From: an uncultured Terrimonas sp.
GTDB taxonomy: Bacteria; Bacteroidota; Bacteroidia; Chitinophagales; Chitinophagaceae
NCBI GenBank assembly: GCA_946886925.1
Contig: CAMPJQ010000103.1
Span: 1 to 8,084 of the forward strand
Reading direction: 5' to 3'
DNA length: 8,084 nucleotides
The translations under genes and the position numbers were made by a program. The notes under the pieces are model-generated. The model was not told the origin of the DNA and did not search any database. It saw only the letters and a list, made by a program, of their open reading frames with translations. How positions within the stretch are numbered: position 1 is the stretch's first letter; each line of letters starts with the position of its first letter. Positions 1 to 4,815 of the stretch are shown one piece after another.

Positions 1-670
1 GTATTTACATCCTTCGGGGAAGCAAACCGAAGCCGCTGAAGGAGGAGAAATGGAATGGTTTGTCAAAAAAGGTTTTACGGTGCTGGCGCCCGATTTAATA
101 GGCGTGGGGGAAATGGGCCCTGGTGTTTTTGAAGGAGATTCTTATATTAAAGGTGTGTCTTACAATGTATGGTTTGCTTCCATGCTTATTGGCAGAAGCA
201 TTGTTGGTGTGAGAGCGGGCGATGTGGTTAGGCTTACCCAACTATTACAGCAAAAAGAAAATGCACAGGAGATTTATGCGCTGGCAAAAAAAGAAATGGC
301 GCCGGTATTGTTGCATGCCGCGGCTTTTGAGTCGTCAATTAAAAAGGTGGTGCTGATTGAACCGTATACTTCTTATCGTGCTATAGTAATGTATCGTTTC
401 TATAACCCGGCCTTCATTTATAGTACAGTGCCCAACGCGCTTACTGCTTACGATCTTCCCGATCTTGCCGCCAGTCTTGCCCCGCGGAAATTATTGATTG
501 CCGGTGCTACGGATGGCGCGGGAAATGAATCTGATGCTGAAGAAACAGCAGAAGATTTTGCAATCATTAAAACGGCTTACAAGTACAAAAATGCAGATGA
601 GCAACTCCGTATTATACCGGGTAAGCCAACCGGTAAAAAAGCTGATCTGTATCTGGAGTGGATAGAGTAA
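1..670 (+). CDS. C-terminal part of an alpha/beta hydrolase (esterase-like), 5' end outside the window
   Basis: The frame is open from base 2 to the TAA at 668-670 with no stop upstream of the ATG at 50, so that ATG is internal and the gene begins before the window. About 222 residues are visible. Strand-turn segments such as 'YLHPSGK', 'GFTVLAPDLIGVGEMG' and 'LAPRKLLIAG' fit an alpha/beta hydrolase core. The whole segment resembles the C-terminal domain of long (about 650-750 aa) Bacteroidota proteins annotated as acetylxylan esterase or xylan esterase-like; that is family recall, not a search result. Where a nucleophile elbow (G-x-S-x-G) would be expected, before 'LLHAAAF', the sequence reads K-K-E-M-A (287-301), with Glu in the serine place. 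This domain may therefore be non-catalytic, with activity in the missing N-terminal part. A hairpin follows directly, so it is probably the last gene of its unit. The fold call is fairly secure; the substrate is unknown. Confidence 0.75.
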   Translation, partial: YLHPSGKQTEAAEGGEMEWFVKKGFTVLAPDLIGVGEMGPGVFEGDSYIKGVSYNVWFASMLIGRSIVGVRAGDVVRLTQLLQQKENAQEIYALAKKEMAPVLLHAAAFESSIKKVVLIEPYTSYRAIVMYRFYNPAFIYSTVPNALTAYDLPDLAASLAPRKLLIAGATDGAGNESDAEETAEDFAIIKTAYKYKNADEQLRIIPGKPTGKKADLYLEWIE

Positions 671-671
671 A

Positions 672-702
672 ATTGGCTTCGGTTTTGAAAAATGAAGCTA
701 AT
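672..702 (+). terminator. Hairpin just after the hydrolase stop codon, possible terminator
   Basis: ATTGGCTTC (672-680) pairs with GAAGCTAAT (694-702): nine pairs with one G-U wobble and a 13-base loop. It starts two bases after the TAA. There is no clear run of T after it (TAGGATTTGC), so it is at best an imperfect intrinsic terminator. It could instead protect the mRNA 3' end. Confidence 0.45.
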
Positions 703-791
703 TAGGATTTGCACAATAAGTGTAATGCTCAATTCCTTCGATTCCGCGAATACACAAAAGCTCCATGTAGCATGAAGTCATCTATTCGTTA

Positions 792-819
792 AACTGCATT
801 TTAAACCATGTTAACTGCA
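792..819. repeat. Pair of AACTGCA direct repeats, 21 bp apart
   Basis: AACTGCA occurs at 792-798 and 813-819, each preceded by GTTA-type and followed by ATTTTA-type sequence (GTTAAACTGCATTTTA against GTTAACTGCAATCATTTTA). The 21-base spacing is two helical turns, as expected for a regulator that binds two sites on one face of the DNA. It lies about 140 bases upstream of the dehydrogenase start. Seven-base repeats also arise by chance, so this is only suggestive. Confidence 0.2.
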
Positions 820-959
820 ATCATTTTATATAATTCCTGAAAAACCTTGCAACGATATTCGTGCATTAGTGGCAGCAATACCTTTTTAAAAAACTTGTTT
901 TGCACAACTTTCCTATTGAACGAACAGCAGTTTAAAAAAAATAAAGATACCTTGCTGCA

Positions 960-1976
960 ATGAAAGCATTAATATGCAGCCGCCCCGGAACTTTTGAATA
1001 CAATGATGTGCCGGCGCCGGTATTGCAGCCGGGGCATGCCATCATTAAAATAAAACGCATAGGTATTTGCGGTACCGATTTGCATGCCTACCAGGGCACA
1101 CAACCTTATTTCAGTTATCCGAGAATATTGGGACATGAATTGGCTGCCGACCTGGTGGATGCCGATGGATTAAGCGGGTTTGTGCCCGGAGAAGCGTTAA
1201 CCTTTATTCCCTATTTCAGTTGCGGGAAATGCATAGCCTGCCGAAATGGTAAACCCAATTGTTGCACCACCATAGAGGTGTGCGGCGTACATGTGGATGG
1301 AGGCATGGCAGACTATTTAGTTGTGCCGGAAGACATGCTGGTAAAGAGCGAAGGACTAACTTATGATGAGCTGGCGCTGACAGAACCGCTGGCTATCGGG
1401 GCGCATGGCATAAGGCGTGCAGGTGTTATGAAAGGTGAGTTTGTGCTGGTGGTTGGCGCAGGACCAATAGGGCTGGGCGCGATGGAGTTTGCACGAATAG
1501 CAGGCGCCCGTGTAATTGCAATGGACTTTAATGAAACGCGACTTGAATTTTGCCGCGAGAACATTCACGTTGCACATACAATCAATCCATCTGCCGAAGA
1601 TACAATAAAACGACTCGAACAAATAACAAATGGCGATATGCCCACAGTGGTTATTGATGCAACGGGTAACCGCAAAGCGATCAATAGTGGCTTACAATAC
1701 CTGGCGCATGGCGGCCGGTATGTGCTGATCGGGCTGCAGCGGGAGGAGTTCTGCTTCAGCCATCCGGAGTTTCATAAAAGGGAAACAACGTTAATGAGCA
1801 GCCGAAATGCCACGCGGCAGGATTTTGAGCATGTTATCCGTACAATAAAAGCCGGGCTGATCAGTCCGCTTCATTACATCACCCACAGAACGCCGTTTGA
1901 CGACGTAAAAGATGTGTTTGAGGAATGGCTTGATCCATCCGCAGGAGTAATTAAGGCAATGGTTGAAAAGGAGTAA
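960..1976 (+). CDS. Zinc-dependent medium-chain alcohol/sugar-acid dehydrogenase
   Basis: A complete 338-residue medium-chain dehydrogenase (MDR superfamily) that oxidises a secondary alcohol with NAD(P) in the cytoplasm. Visible catalytic-zinc residues are C37 (G-I-C-G-T-D), H59-E60 (G-H-E) and E142 (T-E-P-L). The structural-zinc cysteines C88, C91, C94 and C102 have the normal spacing. The Rossmann loop G166-A-G168-P-I-G171 is followed by D189 at the end of the second strand, which favours NAD over NADP. Length is normal. The overall look is that of sugar or sugar-acid dehydrogenases (L-galactonate/L-idonate/L-fucose dehydrogenase-like), but the substrate cannot be read from the sequence. 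The lactonase gene begins 31 bases downstream, so the two are probably co-transcribed; a sugar dehydrogenase of this kind often yields a lactone. The ATG at 960 has an A-rich leader and no Shine-Dalgarno sequence. It is the first start that gives a normal N-terminus. Confidence 0.93.
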   Translation: MKALICSRPGTFEYNDVPAPVLQPGHAIIKIKRIGICGTDLHAYQGTQPYFSYPRILGHELAADLVDADGLSGFVPGEALTFIPYFSCGKCIACRNGKPNCCTTIEVCGVHVDGGMADYLVVPEDMLVKSEGLTYDELALTEPLAIGAHGIRRAGVMKGEFVLVVGAGPIGLGAMEFARIAGARVIAMDFNETRLEFCRENIHVAHTINPSAEDTIKRLEQITNGDMPTVVIDATGNRKAINSGLQYLAHGGRYVLIGLQREEFCFSHPEFHKRETTLMSSRNATRQDFEHVIRTIKAGLISPLHYITHRTPFDDVKDVFEEWLDPSAGVIKAMVEKE

Positions 1977-2007
1977 ATTGTGCGTTGTATCTATAAAACC
2001 TTCTGTT

Positions 2008-3009
2008 ATGATTAAAGCTATTCTGGTTGCAGGTATTTTTATGTCCGGCGTTGTTGCAGTAACGCTAAAACAGCAGTTTAAAAAACATGTGCAAAGTTCA
2101 TCTTTAACTATTTCGGGTAAAACGACGGAAAGGCTGGATGTTGTCTATGCAACAATCTCCCGGCCGGATACCAGTATCAACCTGGGCAAACTCATCAAAC
2201 CCGGCGCAACCCTGCAAAAGATATCTGATCAGTTTCGTTTTACTGAAGGGCCTGCTGTTGATAAAAAGGGTAATATATTTTTCACCGACCAGCCCAATGA
2301 TAAAATATGGAAGTACAACACGGAAGGAAAACTATCTGTATTCATGGACAAATCCGGTCGCTCCAATGGTTTGTATTTTGACGAGAAAGGAAACTTAATT
2401 GCCTGCGCCGATGAAAAAAATGAATTGTGGTCCATCAGTCCCGAAAAAAAAGTTACCGTGTTGCTGAATGGTTTCAACGGCATGCAGTTCAATGGTCCCA
2501 ATGATTTGTGGATTGATAGAAGGGGAGGTATCTATTTTACCGATCCTTATTACCAGCGAGATTACTGGGAAAGAAAGAAGCCGGATATGGATGCACAGAA
2601 ACTCTATTACTTAGCCAAAGGAACGCAGGAAGCCGTTGTAGTTGACGCTGACTTTGTACGGCCCAATGGTATTGTTGGCACGCCCGATGGTAAATATCTT
2701 TATGTAGCCGATATAGGCGCTGGTAAAACGTACAGGTATCGCATAAGCGAAGACGGTAGTTTAACCAGCCGGCAGCTTTTTGTGTCGCAGGGCTCAGATG
2801 GAATGACTCTTGATAGTAAAGGCAACCTTTATATTACGGGTAAGGGTGTAACTATTTATGATCCATCGGGAGCAATAATTGGTAATATTCCCGTTCCCTC
2901 AGATTGGGTGGGCAATGCATGTTTTGGTGGAAAAGACAGCAAAACCTTATTCATCACCGCATCAGAATCTGTTTATACTTTACAGATGAGGGTGAAGGGA
3001 GTGAAGTAG
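2008..3009 (+). CDS. SMP-30/gluconolactonase/LRE family lactonase with N-terminal export-like segment
   Basis: A complete beta-propeller of the SMP-30 family, which opens sugar lactones using one divalent metal. Counted from the ATG at 2008 (333 aa), the expected metal ligands are E80 (T-E-G-P), N220 (R-P-N-G) and D264 (S-D-G-M), and N165 (G-P-N-D) matches the substrate-side Asn. The repeated 'D-x-x-G-N-I/L' turns (K-G-N-I-F-F-T-D, K-G-N-L-I-A, K-G-N-L-Y-I-T) are the propeller blades. Residues 1-26 begin M-I-K, then carry a hydrophobic stretch and then Q-Q-F-K-K, which looks like a signal peptide or membrane anchor; there is no lipobox cysteine. Frame-compatible TTG codons at 1963 (inside the dehydrogenase gene) and 1978 (after AAAAGGAG, 1966-1973) are alternative starts. 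I prefer 2008 because it gives a normal export signal. Together with the dehydrogenase this suggests oxidative sugar metabolism, although export would separate the two steps. Confidence 0.9.
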   Translation: MIKAILVAGIFMSGVVAVTLKQQFKKHVQSSSLTISGKTTERLDVVYATISRPDTSINLGKLIKPGATLQKISDQFRFTEGPAVDKKGNIFFTDQPNDKIWKYNTEGKLSVFMDKSGRSNGLYFDEKGNLIACADEKNELWSISPEKKVTVLLNGFNGMQFNGPNDLWIDRRGGIYFTDPYYQRDYWERKKPDMDAQKLYYLAKGTQEAVVVDADFVRPNGIVGTPDGKYLYVADIGAGKTYRYRISEDGSLTSRQLFVSQGSDGMTLDSKGNLYITGKGVTIYDPSGAIIGNIPVPSDWVGNACFGGKDSKTLFITASESVYTLQMRVKGVK

Positions 3010-3096
3010 CTGTCAGGTATCACGTGGCGGCTGTCAGGTGAGTAATTACTAATGATGGGATGAATATCCTTCTTTATATTGCTGATTCTGACAGCC
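3009..3096. repeat. Nested repeats: two direct GCTGTCAGGT copies and a matching inverted CTGACAGCC
   Basis: GCTGTCAGGT occurs at 3009-3018 and again at 3030-3039, 21 bases apart. GGCTGTCAG (3029-3037) is then mirrored exactly by CTGACAGCC (3088-3096); flanking GG/CC pairs extend the stem across one C-C mismatch. The 50-base loop contains a perfect palindrome AGTAATTACT (3041-3050) and a small GGAT-gaat-ATCC hairpin (3058-3069). The first copy overlaps the TAG of the lactonase gene. In RNA this would fold into a long-loop hairpin that could end or stabilise the upstream transcript. In DNA it resembles a short palindromic repeat element or a regulator-binding array. Confidence 0.55.
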
Positions 3097-3105
3097 CCCT
3101 TCGGC

Positions 3106-3132
3106 TTCGGATTTTCCGTTTCGGATTTTTCC
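3106..3132. repeat. Tandem TTCGGATTTT repeat
   Basis: TTCGGATTTTCC at 3106-3117 is followed two bases later by TTCGGATTTTTCC at 3120-3132, a 14-base period. A third partial TTCGG lies just upstream (3100-3104). Probably a small local duplication; no function is apparent. Confidence 0.5.
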
Positions 3133-3160
3133 TGTCATGGTGAGGCACGAACCATCTGTA
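3131..3160. repeat. REP-like intergenic element (ATGGT...ACCAT hairpin)
   Basis: ATGGT (3137-3141) and ACCAT (3151-3155) flank a nine-base loop GAGGCACGA, within the context CCTGTC-ATGGTGAG-GCACGA-ACCATC. This resembles the short GTCATGGTGAG/CGAACCAT-type intergenic repeats I recall from Chitinophagaceae and related genomes. That link is recall only and needs a genome-wide count. The stem itself is visible but short. Confidence 0.35.
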
Positions 3161-3307
3161 TCTCTTGGTTCTTGTCATTTGTTTTTTGGTGCTTCTTTTC
3201 TCTCCTCATAGCTCATGCCGGCAGCCCGCACCCGTAACCCCGCTGTTTTCTGAAAAATAATACTATAAATCCGGACAAAAGTAACATTCCTTAAAATGCA
3301 GGACTGC

Positions 3308-3315
3308 TAATTTTG
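3308..3315 (+). promoter_or_regulatory. Probable Bacteroidota -7 promoter element for the RidA operon
   Basis: TAATTTTG matches the Bacteroidota primary-sigma consensus TAnnTTTG exactly and lies 43 bases upstream of the RidA ATG, giving a leader of roughly 35-40 bases. The expected -33 TTG is not present at the right spacing (CATTCC lies there instead), so the site is only half-supported. It is the best match in the 349-base gap and fits the start of a new operon. Confidence 0.45.
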
Positions 3316-3358
3316 GCATGCTATGGGAAGCTGTATAATAAAATTTAAAAACTAATGT

Positions 3359-3754
3359 ATGGGAAAAGCAGGTATTCATCATCCCCACAGAGATCCTTCA
3401 TTTGTTACCGGCGCATACTCAGATGCAGTGTCGTCGGGCGGTTTTTTATTCGTTAGCGGACAGGCATCAGTTGATTTCAAAACTTCAAAGTTTATATTAG
3501 GAACGATTGAAGAGGAAACAAAACGAACGCTTGACAATATCAAAGCTATTGTTGAAGCTGCTGGCGCTATAATGGACGATATAGTGAAATGTACAGTACA
3601 CTTAAGCGATATCGGCGAATTTGATCGCTACAACAAAATATACGCTGCTTATTTTCCTGGCATTAAGCCGGCCAGAACAACTGTGCAGTCTGTTTTGGCT
3701 GAAGGCATAAAAGTTGAAATTGATTGTATTGCCAGATTATCCAACCAAGCTTAA
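3359..3754 (+). CDS. RidA family (YjgF/YER057c/UK114) enamine/imine deaminase
   Basis: A complete 131-residue RidA-fold protein, the normal length for a family that forms trimers in the cytoplasm. Known members hydrolyse reactive enamines and imines released by PLP enzymes or amino acid oxidases. Visible family marks are Y20-S-D-A near the N-terminus, F31-V-S-G-Q35 in the core, R106 in P-A-R-T-T (the carboxylate-binding arginine, R105 in E. coli RidA) and E120 in V-E-I-D. The cysteine next to that arginine in E. coli RidA is replaced by T108, so it may belong to another Rid subgroup. It opens a tight operon, with the next ATG only four bases after its stop. A PLP aminotransferase lies two genes downstream and is a likely source of its substrate. 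Family assignment is secure; the exact substrate is unknown. Confidence 0.93.
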   Translation: MGKAGIHHPHRDPSFVTGAYSDAVSSGGFLFVSGQASVDFKTSKFILGTIEEETKRTLDNIKAIVEAAGAIMDDIVKCTVHLSDIGEFDRYNKIYAAYFPGIKPARTTVQSVLAEGIKVEIDCIARLSNQA

Positions 3755-3758
3755 GTCA

Positions 3759-4730
3759 ATGACGCGTATTAAAGACATTAATATAGGTATTGTGGGCGTT
3801 GGTTTAATGGGCAGCAGCATTGTGGCTTCTCTTCTTGTGGCAGGGCATAAGGTTAAAGCCATCGCTCCGATTGCAGGTGAGCAGGATATGGCGGCCGTTC
3901 GCATCAAAGATCAGCTCCTGCTTTGCGAAAAAGCAGCACTTTTAACAGAACCCGTAGCATTCTATTTATCTTCTTTAACGATTTCAGAAGATTATAATAC
4001 GTTACATGACTGCAGCTTAGTGGTGGAATGCATCATAGAAGATATAAAGATTAAGGAAGCAGTTTTCAAAAAAATTATAGCCATTGTTGACAAGGATACT
4101 ATTTTAGCGAGCAACACGTCTGCCATACCCATCAGTATGTTACAGGCATTTATTCCCAATCCTGAACGCTTTATCGGTATTCACTGGGCTGAGCCGGCTT
4201 TTGCCACCCGTTTTCTTGAAATCATCTGCGGTGAAAAAACTGCCTCCCAAACTGCTGATTGGGTATTTGAGCTGGCGCATGAATGGGGAAAGGAACCTAC
4301 TTTGCTCAGAAAGGATATAAGGGGATTTATTACCAACCGCCTGATGTATTCGGTATACAGGGAAGCGCTAACGCTGATAGAGAACGGGCATACCACGATT
4401 GAAGATGCCGACAAAGCTTTCCGGTATGATGCCGGCTCCTGGATAACGCTGATGGGTATCTTCAGGCGAATGGATTTTGTGGGATTGCAAGATTATCTTG
4501 TAATATTCAAGACTTTGTTTCCTGGTTTGAGTAATACGGATGATGTACCCGCTGTTGTGGGTGAATTGATGAACCAGGATGCGAAGGGAACGCAGAACTG
4601 TAAAGGATTTTACAGCTACACGAAAGAAGAATGCACGAGCTGGGATAAGGCTTTTGAAGCTTTCAACCAGGACATATACCGGCTGGCAGCTCTATACCCG
4701 GCTGAAGTGATTAGTCCTGTATTGAAGTAG
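3759..4730 (+). CDS. 3-hydroxyacyl-CoA dehydrogenase-like oxidoreductase with intact catalytic residues
   Basis: A complete 323-residue protein of the 3-hydroxyacyl-CoA/3-hydroxybutyryl-CoA dehydrogenase superfamily. It has an N-terminal Rossmann domain (about 7-185) with G13-V-G15-L-M-G18 and a helical C-terminal domain (about 186-323) ending in C-K-G-F-Y-S-Y. Residues matching the family's catalytic and binding set are present: E90 (V-V-E), S118 (A-S-N-T-S), H142 (I-H-W) and N193 (I-T-N-R). Two features are unusual. The block after the histidine is W-A-E-P-A instead of the common F-F-N-P-V, and the acidic residue that normally ends strand 2 and reads the NAD ribose is replaced by A36. The ATG at 3759 follows the RidA stop by four bases; a TTG at 3714 inside ridA would add 15 unlikely residues. 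The substrate may not be a CoA ester. A paralogue with lost catalytic residues lies at 6126-7118. Confidence 0.88.
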   Translation: MTRIKDINIGIVGVGLMGSSIVASLLVAGHKVKAIAPIAGEQDMAAVRIKDQLLLCEKAALLTEPVAFYLSSLTISEDYNTLHDCSLVVECIIEDIKIKEAVFKKIIAIVDKDTILASNTSAIPISMLQAFIPNPERFIGIHWAEPAFATRFLEIICGEKTASQTADWVFELAHEWGKEPTLLRKDIRGFITNRLMYSVYREALTLIENGHTTIEDADKAFRYDAGSWITLMGIFRRMDFVGLQDYLVIFKTLFPGLSNTDDVPAVVGELMNQDAKGTQNCKGFYSYTKEECTSWDKAFEAFNQDIYRLAALYPAEVISPVLK

Positions 4731-4749
4731 TGCTTATTTTTAAGCATTA
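4728..4749 (+). other. Intercistronic hairpin that includes the dehydrogenase stop codon
   Basis: TAGTGCTTA (4728-4736) pairs with TAAGCATTA (4741-4749) across a TTTT loop: nine pairs with one G-U wobble, the first three bases being the stop codon. No T run follows, so it is not a standard terminator. A weaker GAAGA/TCTTC stem lies further on in the same 85-base gap. It may protect the upstream mRNA 3' end or tune expression of the aminotransferase relative to the first two genes. Confidence 0.5.
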
Positions 4750-4800
4750 GTGGAGTCGGTGCCCGGCGGAAGAAGGGTCGGTCTTCACGTTAAAAATACC

Positions 4801-4806
4801 AGGAGA
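4801..4806 (+). promoter_or_regulatory. Strong Shine-Dalgarno sequence for the aminotransferase
   Basis: AGGAGA ends nine bases before the ATG at 4816. The other genes here have little or no Shine-Dalgarno sequence, as is normal in Bacteroidota. This one fixes the aminotransferase start and suggests independent, efficient translation after the 85-base gap. Confidence 0.6.
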
Positions 4807-4815
4807 TTTTAACGA

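Larger units (their letters stand above)
671..959. other. Gene-free AT-rich leader between the hydrolase and the dehydrogenase
   Basis: No convincing open reading frame is present on either strand. It contains the 672-702 hairpin at its left end, two AACTGCA copies exactly 21 bases apart (792-798 and 813-819), two copies of TTTGCACAA (708-716 and 899-907), and a TTTTTAAAAA palindrome (883-892). TACCTTTT at 879-886 is one base from the Bacteroidota -7 consensus TAnnTTTG, but no matching TTG lies 19-21 bases upstream. The promoter for the dehydrogenase unit is probably here, but I cannot place it with confidence. The last 30 bases before the ATG are A-rich without a Shine-Dalgarno sequence, as is usual in Bacteroidota. 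Confidence 0.5.
3010..3358. other. Gene-free, repeat-rich region between the lactonase and the RidA operon
   Basis: No credible gene is seen on either strand. From left to right it holds an inverted and direct repeat cluster (3009-3096), two TTCGGATTTT copies (3106-3130), a REP-like element (3131-3160), a T- and C-rich tract (about 3160-3210), a TGCCGGCA palindrome (3216-3223) and the probable operon promoter (3308-3315). The shift from structured GC-rich repeats to an AT-rich promoter suggests that transcription of the upstream unit ends in its left half and the next operon starts in its right half. Confidence 0.6.

Noticed and set aside
50..52. ATG at 50 as the true start of the hydrolase
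   Set aside because: The same frame is open to the window edge and the upstream codons (Y-L-H-P-S-G-K) look like hydrolase core. A GGAGGAG sequence precedes this ATG, but here it encodes Gly and Glu codons inside the gene.
879..886. TACCTTTT as the -7 promoter element of the dehydrogenase
   Set aside because: It has one mismatch at the conserved final G and no TTG at the right upstream distance. It is kept only as a remark on the leader.
1963..2007. TTG start of the lactonase inside the dehydrogenase gene
   Set aside because: It would give a 15-residue extension before a compact export signal. The ATG at 2008 needs no rare start, although TTG 1978 after AAAAGGAG cannot be fully excluded.
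3010..3358. CRISPR array, riboswitch or tRNA in the repeat-rich gap
   Set aside because: The repeats are too short and irregular for CRISPR. No cloverleaf or known aptamer core could be recognised by eye.
3714..3758. TTG start of the first dehydrogenase-like protein inside the RidA gene
   Set aside because: The extension has no similarity to the family N-terminus. The ATG at 3759, four bases after the RidA stop, places the nucleotide-binding loop at the usual distance from the start.
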